64,000 nucleotides of DNA, taken from Sideroxyarcus emersonii (GTDB lineage: Bacteria; Pseudomonadota; Gammaproteobacteria; Burkholderiales; Gallionellaceae). The notes beneath the pieces are model-generated. The model was not told the origin of the DNA. It did no database searches and saw only the letters and a program-made list of their open reading frames with translations. How positions within the stretch are numbered: position 1 is the stretch's first letter; each line of letters starts with the position of its first letter. The stretch lies in the NCBI RefSeq assembly GCF_021654335.1, contig NZ_AP023423.1, positions 2,541,001 through 2,605,000 on the forward strand, read 5' to 3'. Position numbers and translations under genes: made by a program. Of this stretch, positions 55,131 to 64,000 are shown in pieces.

Positions 55131-56486
55131 ATGTTTGAAAAGATCCTCATTGCCAATCGGGGCGAGATTGCGCTGCGCATCCAGCGCGCCTGCCGCGAGA
55201 TGGGCATCAAGACCGTCGCCGTGCACTCCGAAGCCGACGCAGAGGCCAAGTATGTGAAGCTGGCGGACGAATCCGTGTGTATCGGTCCGGCCCCCTCCAG
55301 CCAGAGTTACCTGCATGTCCCGGCCATCATCAGCGCCGCGGAAGTGACCGACGCCCAGGCCATCCATCCCGGTTACGGTTTCCTGTCCGAAAATGCGGAC
55401 TTTTCCGAACGCGTGGAGAAATCCGGCTTCGTCTTCATCGGCCCGCGCGCCGAAACCATCCGCCTGATGGGCGACAAGGTCTCCGCCAAGAACGCCATGA
55501 AGAAGGCGGGCGTACCGGTCGTGCCCGGCGTGGACGGTGCCCTGCCGGACGATCCGGCCGAGATCATGCGTATCGCCAAATTCATCGGCTACCCGGTCAT
55601 CATCAAAGCCTCCGGCGGCGGCGGCGGACGCGGCATGCGCGTGGTGCACACCGAAGCTGCGCTGCTCAACGCGGTGACCATGACCAAGACCGAGGCCCAG
55701 GCGGCGTTCAACAACCCCATGGTATACATGGAGAAGTTCCTCGAGAACCCGCGCCACATCGAAATCCAGGTGCTGGCCGACCAGCACGGCAACGCCGTGT
55801 TCCTGGGCGAGCGCGACTGCTCCATGCAGCGTCGCCACCAGAAGATCATCGAGGAAGCACCGGCCCCGCTGCTCAACACCAAACTGCGCGACAAGATCGG
55901 CGAACGCTGCGCGGAAGCCTGCCGCAAGATCGGTTACCGCGGTGCAGGCACGTTCGAATTCCTGTACGAGAACGACGAGTTCTATTTCATCGAGATGAAC
56001 ACCCGTGTGCAAGTCGAACATCCGGTCTCCGAGATGATCACCGGCATCGACATCGTGCAGCAGCAGATCCGCATCGCCGCCGGCGAGAAGCTGTCCTTCC
56101 GCCAGAAGGACATCCAGTTCCGCGGCCATGCCGTGGAGTGCCGCGTGAATGCGGAGCATCCCTACACCTTCGTACCTTCACCCGGCCGCATCACCAACTG
56201 GCACGTGCCCGGCGGCCCCGGCATCCGCGTTGATTCCCACGTGTACAACAACTACTTCATCCCGCCGCATTACGACTCGATGATCGGCAAGATCATCGCT
56301 TACGGCGATACGCGCGACCAGGCCATCGCCCGCATGCGCACCGCCCTGTCGGAAATGGTGGTGGAAGGCATCAACACCAACATCCCGCTGCATCAGGAGT
56401 TGATGAACGACGCAGCGTTCGTGCGCGGCGGCACCAGCATCCACTATCTGGAACACAAGCTGGCAGAGAAATCGAAGGGGAAATAA
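55131..56486 (+). CDS. accC: Biotin carboxylase subunit of acetyl-CoA carboxylase
   Basis: 451 residues. Start [21 protein letters not shown] at 55131, with GGAG nine bases upstream; an in-frame ATG at 55077 would add 18 Pro/Arg-rich residues. ATP-grasp features: [68 protein letters not shown]. Pairs with AccB. Confidence 0.95.
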   Translation: MFEKILIANRGEIALRIQRACREMGIKTVAVHSEADAEAKYVKLADESVCIGPAPSSQSYLHVPAIISAAEVTDAQAIHPGYGFLSENADFSERVEKSGFVFIGPRAETIRLMGDKVSAKNAMKKAGVPVVPGVDGALPDDPAEIMRIAKFIGYPVIIKASGGGGGRGMRVVHTEAALLNAVTMTKTEAQAAFNNPMVYMEKFLENPRHIEIQVLADQHGNAVFLGERDCSMQRRHQKIIEEAPAPLLNTKLRDKIGERCAEACRKIGYRGAGTFEFLYENDEFYFIEMNTRVQVEHPVSEMITGIDIVQQQIRIAAGEKLSFRQKDIQFRGHAVECRVNAEHPYTFVPSPGRITNWHVPGGPGIRVDSHVYNNYFIPPHYDSMIGKIIAYGDTRDQAIARMRTALSEMVVEGINTNIPLHQELMNDAAFVRGGTSIHYLEHKLAEKSKGK

Positions 56487-56489
56487 GCC

Positions 56490-57380
56490 GTGCCCTGGCT
56501 CACGCTGTCGGTGACTGCCTCCGCCGACTATGCGGAGGCATTGAGCGAGGCGCTGCTGGCACACGGCGCGCTGTCGGTGGACATGCTGGATGCGGACGCC
56601 GACACGCCCGATGAGCAGGCCATCTTCGGCGAGCCGGGCGAACCGACCTCGTCGGTCTGGCAGCACAATCTGGTCAACGCCCTGTTCGAGAGCGACACCG
56701 ATGTCGCGCACATCCTGCAGGACTGCTGCACCGAGCTCGGACTCGCGACCATCCCGCAACACAAGATCGAAACACTGCAAGAACACGACTGGGTGCGTAT
56801 CACCCAGGCGCAGTTCGACCCCATCCGCATCAGCGACCGTCTGTGGATCGTGCCGACCTGGCATACCCCCACCGACCCGGCCGCCATCAATATCGCGCTC
56901 GATCCCGGCCTGGCCTTCGGTACCGGCAGCCACCCCACCACGCGCCTGTGCCTGCGCTGGCTGGACCAGCATATCCGTGGCGGCGAAACGGTGCTCGATT
57001 ACGGTTGCGGTTCCGGCATCCTGGCCATCGCTGCGATGAAGCTCGGCGCAGGCAACGCCATCGGCGTCGACGTGGATGCACAGGCGGTACAGGCCAGCCG
57101 CGACAATGCCCTGGCCAACCAGGTACATGCCGATTTCTACCTGCCCGACGGCATCGCGCTCTCGCAATACGACGTGGTCGTCGCCAACATCCTGACCAAT
57201 CCGCTGCGCGCATTGGCACCCCTGCTGGCCAGCGCCACCCGCGCCGGCGGACGCATCGTGCTCTCCGGCATCCTGGCCGAACAGGCAGAGGAGGTCATGC
57301 GCATTTACGCGCAATGGTTTGACCTCGCACCTGCGGTGCTGGAAGATGGCTGGTGTTGTTTGTCCGGTGCAAAAAGATGA
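56490..57380 (+). CDS. prmA: Ribosomal protein L11 methyltransferase
   Basis: 296 residues, GTG start. SAM-binding motif VLDYGCGSGILAIAAMKLGA and the NILTNPL catalytic region; N-terminal substrate-binding domain precedes it. The standard position after accC. Overlaps the next gene by 4 bases. Confidence 0.94.
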   Translation: MPWLTLSVTASADYAEALSEALLAHGALSVDMLDADADTPDEQAIFGEPGEPTSSVWQHNLVNALFESDTDVAHILQDCCTELGLATIPQHKIETLQEHDWVRITQAQFDPIRISDRLWIVPTWHTPTDPAAINIALDPGLAFGTGSHPTTRLCLRWLDQHIRGGETVLDYGCGSGILAIAAMKLGAGNAIGVDVDAQAVQASRDNALANQVHADFYLPDGIALSQYDVVVANILTNPLRALAPLLASATRAGGRIVLSGILAEQAEEVMRIYAQWFDLAPAVLEDGWCCLSGAKR

Positions 57381-58171
57381 CAGAGATCACGCAATGCCCC
57401 CAATGCGGCACCCGCTTCAAGGTGACCCAGGCGCAGCTCGATGCGCATGACGGGTTGGTGCGCTGCGGGCGCTGTCATGAGGTGTTCGATGCATCCAAAC
57501 ACCTGCACGACGACGAGCCCAGCCCGCAACTGAGCCTGCCCATCGATGCCGCTCCGCCTGAAAGTCAGGCAGACCTGACCCCGATCGCCGACGTGCCCGG
57601 ACTCGAAGAAGAGCCGATCACCCTGGCACAGCAGGTACAGTTCGTCGAGGAACTCACCGACGAAGTCCTCGAAATGCCGCCCCGCAAAACCAGCTGGATA
57701 AGCATCCTGGCAATATTGCTGCTGACCCTGTCGCTGCTGGGGCAATCCCTGTATTTCTTCCCCGGCGAGATCGGCACACAGCTGCCCGGGCTCAAACCGA
57801 TGCTGGAGGACTACTGCGCGCTGCTCGACTGCAACGTCGCGCTGCCACAAAAGATCGACCTCCTCGCCATCGAATCGTCCGAACTGGAATCGGATCCGGA
57901 GCAGGGCAACATCGTCACGCTGCATGCGCTGATCCACAACCGCGCACCGTATGCGCAAGCCTACCCCAGCCTGGAACTCACGCTCACCAGCGCGCTGGAT
58001 CAGCCTGTCGCACGACGCATGTTCCATGCGGCGGATTACCTGCCTGCGGGGACGAGCGAAAAACAGGGCATCCCCGGCAATCGCGACCTCGACATCAAAG
58101 TGCATCTGGACACCACCGACCTCAAACCAGCCGGGTATCGCCTGTTCCTTTTCTATCCCGAGTCGCGTTAA
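57377..58171 (+). CDS. Zinc-ribbon membrane protein (MJ0042/DUF3426 type)
   Basis: 264 residues. N-terminal MJ0042-type zinc finger (CPQCGTRFKVTQ, then CGRCHEVFDA), an acidic linker, one transmembrane helix near residue 115 (ISILAILLLTLSLLGQSLYFF), and a C-terminal DUF3426 domain with VTLHALIHNRAPYAQAYPSLELTLT. Follows prmA in many Betaproteobacteria. Function unknown. Confidence 0.88.
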   Translation: MTEITQCPQCGTRFKVTQAQLDAHDGLVRCGRCHEVFDASKHLHDDEPSPQLSLPIDAAPPESQADLTPIADVPGLEEEPITLAQQVQFVEELTDEVLEMPPRKTSWISILAILLLTLSLLGQSLYFFPGEIGTQLPGLKPMLEDYCALLDCNVALPQKIDLLAIESSELESDPEQGNIVTLHALIHNRAPYAQAYPSLELTLTSALDQPVARRMFHAADYLPAGTSEKQGIPGNRDLDIKVHLDTTDLKPAGYRLFLFYPESR

Positions 58172-58183
58172 GTTGCGCTCGCC

Positions 58184-58651
58184 TCAGGCGGGCTTGAACA
58201 CCATCAATCCGTAAATCGCCAGCACTGCCGGGAAAGCCACCATGCCGAGCCGTTCCCAGATGCGTGCATAACGCCAATATTGCGGCCCCAGGTCCGCGCC
58301 ATTGTCCGCTGCCGCCCTTGCCATTGCGGCCATCCGGATCTGCAGCCAGACCACCGGCAACCAGCACGCGCCAGCGACGGCAAACAATGCCCAGGTTGCC
58401 ACCAGCCAAGGTTCCAGCAACGAGTACCCCGCTATCGACGCCATGGCAATTCCGGTGACCGGCTGGATGACGACGGCAGGTGAGGTGAACCAGTAATCCG
58501 CCCGCACGACCAGCCTGAGCACTTCTGCGATTGCCGTGACATTCCGGGTGCGATGGATGAAATAAAGATAGAACGCGCTGCCGAATCCGACCCCGACCAG
58601 CACCACGCTGGAAACGATATGCAGCCACTTGAGCAGCAAGTAGGCGCTCAC
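58184..58651 (-). CDS. DUF2269-family membrane protein
   Basis: 155 residues from GTG 58651 (LLLKWLHIVSSVVLVGVGFGSAFYLYF). Four transmembrane helices. The LKWLHIVSS opening and RADYWFTSPAVVIQPVTG are typical of DUF2269. Upstream GTG codons are possible starts. Function unknown. Downstream of the NAD(P)-binding gene. Confidence 0.8.
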   Translation of the reverse strand: MSAYLLLKWLHIVSSVVLVGVGFGSAFYLYFIHRTRNVTAIAEVLRLVVRADYWFTSPAVVIQPVTGIAMASIAGYSLLEPWLVATWALFAVAGACWLPVVWLQIRMAAMARAAADNGADLGPQYWRYARIWERLGMVAFPAVLAIYGLMVFKPA

Positions 58652-58724
58652 GCCAGCCTCACTTCGCGTCCCGGCGGCAGGCGACAAGACGAGCGCGCCA
58701 TAGTCTGCATGACGCACCCCCCGT

Positions 58725-59588
58725 TCATTCGATGAATCCGCGATAGCTTCTCGGGGGACGCCCGAGCAGCGCGGCGAAAGCGGCAGGGTCAGCCGTGTTG
58801 CCTGCAGCCAGCATGGCAAGGGTATCGCTGCACAACGGGCTCGCCGGTATGCGGTCGCCGATCTTGGCCGCCAGCCGGACCAACGCAGCAGGTATCGCCA
58901 CATGCAATGCCGGGCGACGATGCAACTGTTCCCGGTAGCTATCCAGCATTTCCCGCATGGTGGCAGCCTCTGCCCCAACTGCGGCGACGAGCTGGCTGGA
59001 TGCCGCGGCATCGGACAGCCAGCGTACGACCGCCGCGCAAATGTCATCGATGTGCACCGGCTGCAATGTCTGCCTGCCGCCCATCGGCAGACCGTGGATC
59101 GGCAAGCCGGCCAATAACCGGAACATGCGCGCGCTGGCACCGTCTTCCCCATAGATCACCGAGGGACGCAAACACAGCCAGCGCGTGGCAGCGGGCAGTC
59201 GACTCAGCGCATGCTCCGCCGCCAGGCGGGAGGTGAAATAAGCCGTACCGATCCCGCTGTCCACGCCCAGCGCCGAGATCTGCACGATGCGCCCGACCCC
59301 CGCTTCGGCGCAAGCGGCAAACAGGGCCAGCGGTGTCTCCCGATGCAGTTTCTGCATGGGATTATCCCGGCTGTCGCGCAGCACCCCGACCGCATTGATG
59401 ACTGCGTCGATCCCATTGAGTCGCTCCAGCCAGCGCTCCCTGCTGGTGTCGTTGCGAAAGTCCGCTGCGATGTCCTGCCCGTCCACGGGCTTGCGCACGG
59501 CACGTATCACCTCATGCCCCGCCTGCCGCAGCGCCTCCGTCAAATGCCTGCCGACGAATCCGGTGGCCCCGCAGATGAGTATCCTCAT
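58725..59588 (-). CDS. NAD(P)-binding nucleoside-diphosphate-sugar epimerase-like protein
   Basis: 287 residues. Atypical SDR with ICGATGFVGRHLTEAL at the N-terminus, then VINAVGVLRD, VQISALGVDSG in place of the usual Ser/Tyr motifs and LRPSVIYGEDGAS. Similar to complex I NDUFA9-like or YbjT-type proteins. Its substrate is unknown. The ATG at 59588 has GGAGG 11 bases upstream. Confidence 0.85.
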   Translation of the reverse strand: MRILICGATGFVGRHLTEALRQAGHEVIRAVRKPVDGQDIAADFRNDTSRERWLERLNGIDAVINAVGVLRDSRDNPMQKLHRETPLALFAACAEAGVGRIVQISALGVDSGIGTAYFTSRLAAEHALSRLPAATRWLCLRPSVIYGEDGASARMFRLLAGLPIHGLPMGGRQTLQPVHIDDICAAVVRWLSDAAASSQLVAAVGAEAATMREMLDSYREQLHRRPALHVAIPAALVRLAAKIGDRIPASPLCSDTLAMLAAGNTADPAAFAALLGRPPRSYRGFIE

Positions 59589-59769
59589 ATCGTCCATGAC
59601 CTCCATGACTTGTATCGATTCCGGCCCGGCCGCAGCCACAGGAACCGGCCGCCAGCGCTCGCATTGCAGCACCGTACCAATGCCGGTTATCCCGGTCAAC
59701 AGCGGTACGACCGGCCGTTTCGAGGTCTTTGGCAAACCGGCCTGATTCCGGCATAATCCGACCCGCCGT

Positions 59770-59945
59770 TGAAACCGACTGGGAGAGCGTGCCGATCCAT
59801 GGCACCGCCGAAGGCGCAACACCCGTAACCGCTCAGGCTCAAGAACCAATCGGAACAGGCGAATCTGGAGAGCGTCGGCCAGCCCGACCACCGAAGGGGC
59901 ACACGGTTCATCCGTAATCTCTCAGGTATCAAGGACAGATGGGGC
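59770..59945 (+). promoter_or_regulatory. Tandem glycine riboswitch
   Basis: Two glycine aptamers in a row. Aptamer 1 (about 59775-59855): GGGAGAG, GGCACCGCCGAAGG, GCAACACC, then CGCTCAGG and CCAATCGGAACAGG. Aptamer 2 (about 59863-59945): TCTGGAGAGC, CACCGAAGGGGCACACGG, ATCTCTCAGGTATCAAGGACAGATGGGG. Both carry the conserved glycine-class core (GGAGAG, CCGAAGG, TCTCAGG). Precedes gcvT, consistent with activation by glycine. Confidence 0.93.
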
Positions 59946-59976
59946 GCTGCACAGTTTGTGCCGCGCCTTTTTCATT
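59942..59976 (+). terminator. Riboswitch expression-platform terminator
   Basis: GGCGCTGCAC pairs with GTGCCGCGCC, one mismatch, loop AGTTT, followed by TTTTTC. It starts at the end of the second aptamer, so glycine binding may control its formation. This suggests transcriptional control of gcvTHP. Confidence 0.75.
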
Positions 59977-60127
59977 TGTTGCGTGATGCCCCTGGAATTT
60001 CGTTTTGCGGGATGAAGCGCAAGGAGCCGCGCAGCGAATGACGAGACATACCGTAACTGGTAGGCAAGGAATGAGCGAGCACGCGACGTAGCGATTCACC
60101 CGGAAAACAAAATTACAGAGGTATCAA

Positions 60128-61213
60128 ATGACGACTCTCAAACAGACTCCCTTGAATGCATCCCACCGCGCCATGGGCGCCAAGATGGTGGATTTCGGCG
60201 GCTGGGACATGCCGGTGAACTACGGTTCGCAGATCGACGAGCACCACCAGGTGCGCAACGATTGCGGCATGTTCGACGTCTCGCACATGCGCGTGGTCGA
60301 CATGAAAGGTGCCGGGGTGCGCAAGTTCCTGCGTTACCTGCTGGCCAACAACGTGGATAAATTGACCATGCCGGGCAAGGCGCTGTATTCGGCGATGTTG
60401 CGCCCGGACGGCCATGTGATCGACGACCTGATCGTCTACTTCATGACGGAAGAATGGTTCCGCATCGTGGTCAACGCCGGCACTGCCGACAAGGACATCG
60501 CGTGGATGAAGGCGCAAGCCGCCGCTCATGCGCCCGCACTGGACATCGCCGACCATCCCGAACTGGCGATGATCGCCGTGCAAGGGCCGAATGCCCGCGC
60601 GAAAGTATGGGAAGCGCTGCCCGGCAGCCGGGAACTGAGCGAAGGCCTGGTTCCTTTCAGCGCCGTGGAAATGGGCGCGATGTTCATCGCGCGCACCGGC
60701 TACACCGGCGAAGACGGTTTCGAGATCATGCTCCCGGCCAAGGCCGCGACATTCTTCTGGAACACGCTTGCGGAAAAAGGCGTGAAGCCCATCGGCCTCG
60801 GTGCGCGCGACACGCTGCGCCTGGAAGCGGGCATGAACCTGTACGGCCAGGACATGGACGAGACGGTCGGCCCGCTGGAATCAGGCCTGGGCTGGACCGT
60901 GGACCTGAAGAGCGAACGCGATTTCATCGGCAAGGCCGCCTTGCTGGCAAACCCGCCGAGCAAGAAGCTGGTCGGCCTGGTGCTGCTGGATCGCGGCGTG
61001 CTGCGCGGCCATCAGCACGTCAAGACCGCACACGGCGACGGCGAGATCACCAGCGGCAGCTTCTCGCCCACACTGGAGAAATCCATCGCGCTGGCGCGCG
61101 TGCCGAACGGCGTGCAGATCGGCGACACCGTGCATGTCGAGATCCGCGACAAATTGTTGAATGCAAAAGTAGTGAAGTATCCGTTTGCCCGCAACGGCAA
61201 GGGCTTGATTTAA
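60128..61213 (+). CDS. gcvT: Aminomethyltransferase (glycine cleavage T protein)
   Basis: 361 residues. Transfers the methylene group from H-protein-bound aminomethyl to tetrahydrofolate. Motifs: [24 protein letters not shown] near the start, [17 protein letters not shown] and [23 protein letters not shown]. First gene of gcvT-gcvH-gcvP under a glycine riboswitch. Confidence 0.97.
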   Translation: MTTLKQTPLNASHRAMGAKMVDFGGWDMPVNYGSQIDEHHQVRNDCGMFDVSHMRVVDMKGAGVRKFLRYLLANNVDKLTMPGKALYSAMLRPDGHVIDDLIVYFMTEEWFRIVVNAGTADKDIAWMKAQAAAHAPALDIADHPELAMIAVQGPNARAKVWEALPGSRELSEGLVPFSAVEMGAMFIARTGYTGEDGFEIMLPAKAATFFWNTLAEKGVKPIGLGARDTLRLEAGMNLYGQDMDETVGPLESGLGWTVDLKSERDFIGKAALLANPPSKKLVGLVLLDRGVLRGHQHVKTAHGDGEITSGSFSPTLEKSIALARVPNGVQIGDTVHVEIRDKLLNAKVVKYPFARNGKGLI

Positions 61214-61232
61214 TTTTTCTGAGGACATGACC

Positions 61233-61622
61233 ATGAGCAACCCAAGCAACCTGAAATACACCGCCTCCCACGAGTGGGTCAAAACCGAAGCCGACGGCAC
61301 CATCACCGTCGGCATCACCCAGCATGCACAGGAACTGCTGGGCGACATGGTGTTCGTCGAAGCGCCTGCCACAGGGCGCAAGCTGAAAGCCAAGGAAGAA
61401 TGCGCCGTGGTGGAATCGGTGAAGGCCGCCGCCGACGTGTATGCCCCCGTGTCCGGCACGGTGACCGCCGCCAACGGCGCGCTGGATTCCGCTCCGGAAG
61501 CCATCAACAGCGACCCGTATGGCGCCTGGATCTTCAAGATGAAACCGGACAATGCGGCGGATGTCGCTGCGCTGCTGGATGCGACTGCTTACCAGGCTGT
61601 CGTCGACAGCGAAGCGCATTAA
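61233..61622 (+). CDS. gcvH: Glycine cleavage H protein
   Basis: 129 residues. Lipoyl carrier. [15 protein letters not shown] carries the lipoylated lysine. I chose ATG 61233, seven bases after GAGGA; the ATG at 61227 is too close to that site. Ends 103 bases before gcvP. Confidence 0.95.
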   Translation: MSNPSNLKYTASHEWVKTEADGTITVGITQHAQELLGDMVFVEAPATGRKLKAKEECAVVESVKAAADVYAPVSGTVTAANGALDSAPEAINSDPYGAWIFKMKPDNAADVAALLDATAYQAVVDSEAH

Positions 61623-61632
61623 ACCCCCAAAG

Positions 61633-61703
61633 TAGCCACAGAGACTACAGAGAAATACCCAAGCGGACATTTCTGCGGACTCTGTGGCAAATTGCTCTTG
61701 ATT
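61633..61703. repeat. CACAGAG-type dispersed repeat, copy 3
   Basis: Between gcvH and gcvP: GTAGCCACAGAGACTACAGAGAAA and, on the other arm, CTCTGTGGCAAATTGCTCTTG. The arms match copy 1 at 30562. Because it lies within the gcv operon, the RNA hairpin may influence gcvP expression. Confidence 0.65.
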
Positions 61704-61725
61704 CTCCAATATTCCCAAGCCCGCC

Positions 61726-64000
61726 ATGAACAACACTGAACAATTCGTGAATCGCCACAACGGTCCGAGCACGCAAGACGTGCAGGCCATGTTGAAAAAA
61801 ATAAACGCGCCCTCGCTCGACGCGCTGATCGACCAGACCGTGCCGGCCGCCATCCGCCTGAAGAAACCGCTGGATCTGCCGGATGGCATGAGCGAACACG
61901 CTTTCCTGCAGCATCTGCGCGGCGTCGCGGCGAAGAACAAGTTGTACAAGAGTTACATCGGCCTGGGTTACTACGACACCGTGGTGCCGCCGGTGATCCA
62001 GCGCAACGTGCTGGAGAACCCCGGCTGGTACACCGCCTACACGCCTTACCAGGCCGAGATCGCGCAGGGTCGCCTGGAGGCGCTGCTGAACTTCCAGACC
62101 ATGATCATCGACCTCACCGGCATGGAGATCGCCAACGCCTCGCTGCTGGACGAAGCCACGGCCGCCGCTGAAGCGATGACCATGCTGCACGGCCTGCGTT
62201 CGCGCGAAGCCGCCGAGCAGGGCAAGAACAGCTTCTTCGTGTCGAACGAATGCTTCCCGCAGACCATCGAATTGCTGAAGACGCGCGCCAGGCCGCTCGG
62301 CATCGAACTGGTGATCGGCGACTTCCGGGCCGTGACGCTGAACGACAAGCTGTACGGCGCCTTGCTGCAATACCCGACCGCCGACGGCGCGGTGCACGAC
62401 TATGCCGATTTCGTGAAGCGCGCCAAGGCGCATGGCATGACCATCGCGGTCGCGGCCGACATCCTCAGCCTGGTGCTGCTCACGCCGCCGGGCGAATGGG
62501 GCGCCGACGTGGTGCTGGGCTCGACACAGCGCTTCGGGGTGCCGATGGGCTACGGCGGCCCGCACGCCGCCTACTTTGCCTGCCGCGATGCGCACAAGCG
62601 CTCGATGCCGGGGCGCATCATCGGCGTGTCGGTCGATGCCGACGGCAACCCGGCCCTGCGCATGGCGCTGCAGACGCGCGAACAACATATCCGCCGCGAG
62701 AAGGCAACCTCCAACATCTGCACTGCGCAGGCGCTGCTGGCGATCATGGCCAGCATGTACGCGGTGTATCACGGGGCGAAAGGCCTGCGCGGCATCGCCG
62801 GCCATGTGCACCAGTCCGCGGTGGCGCTGGCAGGCGAACTGAAAAAGCTGGGCTACACCCTGGCCGGAGGCGTGTTCTTCGACACGCTGAAGCTGATGCA
62901 CACCGACAACGTGAAGATCCATGCGCTGGCCGAGGCAGCCCGGATCAACTTCCGTTACACCGGCGACGGACTGAGCATCTCGCTCGACCAGACCACTTCG
63001 GTCGATGACCTCAACGCCATCCTCGCGGTATTCGCACAGGCTGCGGGCAAGACCGCACCGACGCTTGCCGCGGTGCAGATCTCCGCCCAGACGTTGCTCG
63101 CGAAGCCGCGGTCATCGGCCATCCTGAGCCATCCGGTGTTCAACAGCTACCACTCCGAAACCGAGATGATGCGTTACATCAAGCGGCTGGAGAACAAGGA
63201 CCTGTCGCTGACGCACTCGATGATCTCGCTGGGTTCCTGCACCATGAAACTCAATGCGGCTTCCGAGATGCTGGCGCTGACCTGGCCCGCGTTCGCCAAC
63301 CTGCATCCTTTCGTGCCGCTGGAACAGGCCGAGGGCTACCAGGAGGTCATCGAGGGACTCAACTCGGCACTGACCGAGATCACCGGCTTCGCGCAGATGA
63401 GCTTCCAGCCCAACAGCGGCGCCTCCGGCGAATACGCCGGCCTGCTGGTGATCCAGGCGTACCATCGTTCGCGCGGCGAGGAGCAGCGCAACGTGGTGCT
63501 GATCCCCGCCTCCGCACACGGCACCAACCCCGCCAGCGCAGCGATGTGCGGCATGAACATCGTGGTGGTGAAGTGCGACAGCAAAGGCAACATCGATGTG
63601 GACGACCTGCGCGCCAAGGCGGAAGAACACAAGGCAGACCTGTCCTGCCTGATGGTGACCTACCCCAGCACGCACGGCGTGTATGAAGAAAGCATCAAGG
63701 ACATCACCGCGATCATCCACGCCAACGGCGGCCAGGTGTACATGGACGGCGCCAACATGAACGCGCAGGTCGGCCTCACCAGCCCCGGCAACATCGGCGC
63801 CGACGTGTGCCACCTCAACCTGCACAAGACTTTCGCCATCCCGCACGGCGGCGGCGGACCGGGCGCCGGCCCCATCGGCGTGGCCGCGCACCTCGCGCCG
63901 TTCCTGCCATCGCACCCGCTGGTCAAGGTCGGCGGCGCGCAGGGCATCCATGCGGTATCCGCAGCGCCCTACGGCAGCGCATTGATCCTGCTGATCTCCT
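61726..64000 (+). CDS. gcvP: Glycine dehydrogenase P protein, 3' end missing
   Basis: About 758 codons visible and open to the window end. PLP-dependent decarboxylation of glycine. It opens [14 protein letters not shown]; the N-terminal half has [18 protein letters not shown] and [26 protein letters not shown], and the PLP lysine lies in [15 protein letters not shown] near base 63830. Single-chain type (about 950 residues expected). Confidence 0.96.
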   Translation, partial: MNNTEQFVNRHNGPSTQDVQAMLKKINAPSLDALIDQTVPAAIRLKKPLDLPDGMSEHAFLQHLRGVAAKNKLYKSYIGLGYYDTVVPPVIQRNVLENPGWYTAYTPYQAEIAQGRLEALLNFQTMIIDLTGMEIANASLLDEATAAAEAMTMLHGLRSREAAEQGKNSFFVSNECFPQTIELLKTRARPLGIELVIGDFRAVTLNDKLYGALLQYPTADGAVHDYADFVKRAKAHGMTIAVAADILSLVLLTPPGEWGADVVLGSTQRFGVPMGYGGPHAAYFACRDAHKRSMPGRIIGVSVDADGNPALRMALQTREQHIRREKATSNICTAQALLAIMASMYAVYHGAKGLRGIAGHVHQSAVALAGELKKLGYTLAGGVFFDTLKLMHTDNVKIHALAEAARINFRYTGDGLSISLDQTTSVDDLNAILAVFAQAAGKTAPTLAAVQISAQTLLAKPRSSAILSHPVFNSYHSETEMMRYIKRLENKDLSLTHSMISLGSCTMKLNAASEMLALTWPAFANLHPFVPLEQAEGYQEVIEGLNSALTEITGFAQMSFQPNSGASGEYAGLLVIQAYHRSRGEEQRNVVLIPASAHGTNPASAAMCGMNIVVVKCDSKGNIDVDDLRAKAEEHKADLSCLMVTYPSTHGVYEESIKDITAIIHANGGQVYMDGANMNAQVGLTSPGNIGADVCHLNLHKTFAIPHGGGGPGAGPIGVAAHLAPFLPSHPLVKVGGAQGIHAVSAAPYGSALILLIS

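Larger units (their letters stand above)
59589..60127. other. Leader region of the gcv operon
   Basis: About 540 bases before gcvT. 59589-59760 has no recognisable element. 59770-59945 carries the tandem glycine riboswitch and 59942-59976 a terminator. Between 59977 and 60115 no gene is seen; the AGAGG at 60117-60121 is the gcvT ribosome-binding site. Confidence 0.8.

Noticed and set aside
59826-59850. GTAACC in the gcv leader
   Set aside because: It belongs to the first glycine aptamer, and 16 bases later the sequence is CAAT, not CGAA.

Overview
The window is a 64 kb piece of a GC-rich (about 60% by eye), gene-dense chromosome, and nearly all of it is coding. It looks like a betaproteobacterium of the Nitrosomonadales/Gallionellaceae kind. 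The evidence is gene neighbourhoods typical of Betaproteobacteria (pilT-pilU next to yggS-proC-yggT-yggU; leuS-lptE-holA; cutA-dsbD; aroQ-accB-accC-prmA), a phosphoribulokinase of the Calvin cycle, two bacteriohemerythrins and a small c-type cytochrome. Together these suggest a microaerophilic, probably CO2-fixing bacterium. The taxonomic call is inference. I saw no tRNA, rRNA, CRISPR array, transposase or prophage gene.

Layout. 1-3.5 kb: nadD(partial)-rsfS-rlmH-maf-rng, a tightly packed housekeeping operon. 3.5-6.7 kb: three exported proteins of unknown function (FecR-domain, coiled-coil, TPR/PDZ lipoprotein). 7-9 kb: an AT-richer lipoprotein gene and a YraQ-type permease. 9-15 kb: inositol-monophosphatase-type enzyme, HU, yggU/yggT/proC/yggS, and divergent pilT-pilU. 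15-23.3 kb: a coherent stress regulon (below). 23.3-32.7 kb: mixed enzymes, a cytochrome c, an rRNA methyltransferase, hemJ, a NodIJ-like ABC exporter with an embedded thioesterase, a hydrolase/ferredoxin pair and a VanZ-like protein. 32.8-36.4 kb: bacteriohemerythrin, small conserved proteins, and an AT-rich gene bracketed by two 238-bp inverted repeats. 36.4-47 kb: polA, a LOG-family gene, thrB, membrane proteins, uvrD and prkB. 47.3-58.2 kb: leuS-lptE-holA-cutA-dsbD and aroQ-accB-accC-prmA. 59.8-64 kb: a tandem glycine riboswitch driving gcvT-gcvH-gcvP (gcvP runs off the end).

The most interesting region is 15.1-23.3 kb. A bufferin-type copper-peptide operon (bufA precursor, bufB MNIO enzyme, bufC partner, DoxX protein) ends with an ECF sigma factor and its NrsF-type membrane anti-sigma factor. 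Upstream of bufA, of a divergent exported FecR-like gene and of msrB-dipZ-msrA (periplasmic methionine sulfoxide repair) I find the same bipartite promoter, GTAAC(C/T)-16 nt-CGAA. This is the motif I recall for the Caulobacter SigF regulon. I propose one SigF/NrsF-controlled response that combines metal-binding peptide production, methionine-sulfoxide repair with its own electron supply, and an uncharacterised FecR-like protein. The NrsF here has only one of the two cysteines I recall as conserved in the family.

Other oddities: the 3' end of accB is present twice, separated by a 145-bp insertion, with every difference between the copies at a synonymous third codon position; a two-copy inverted repeat encloses an AT-rich gene; and a small dispersed CACAGAG-type repeat occurs at three intergenic sites.
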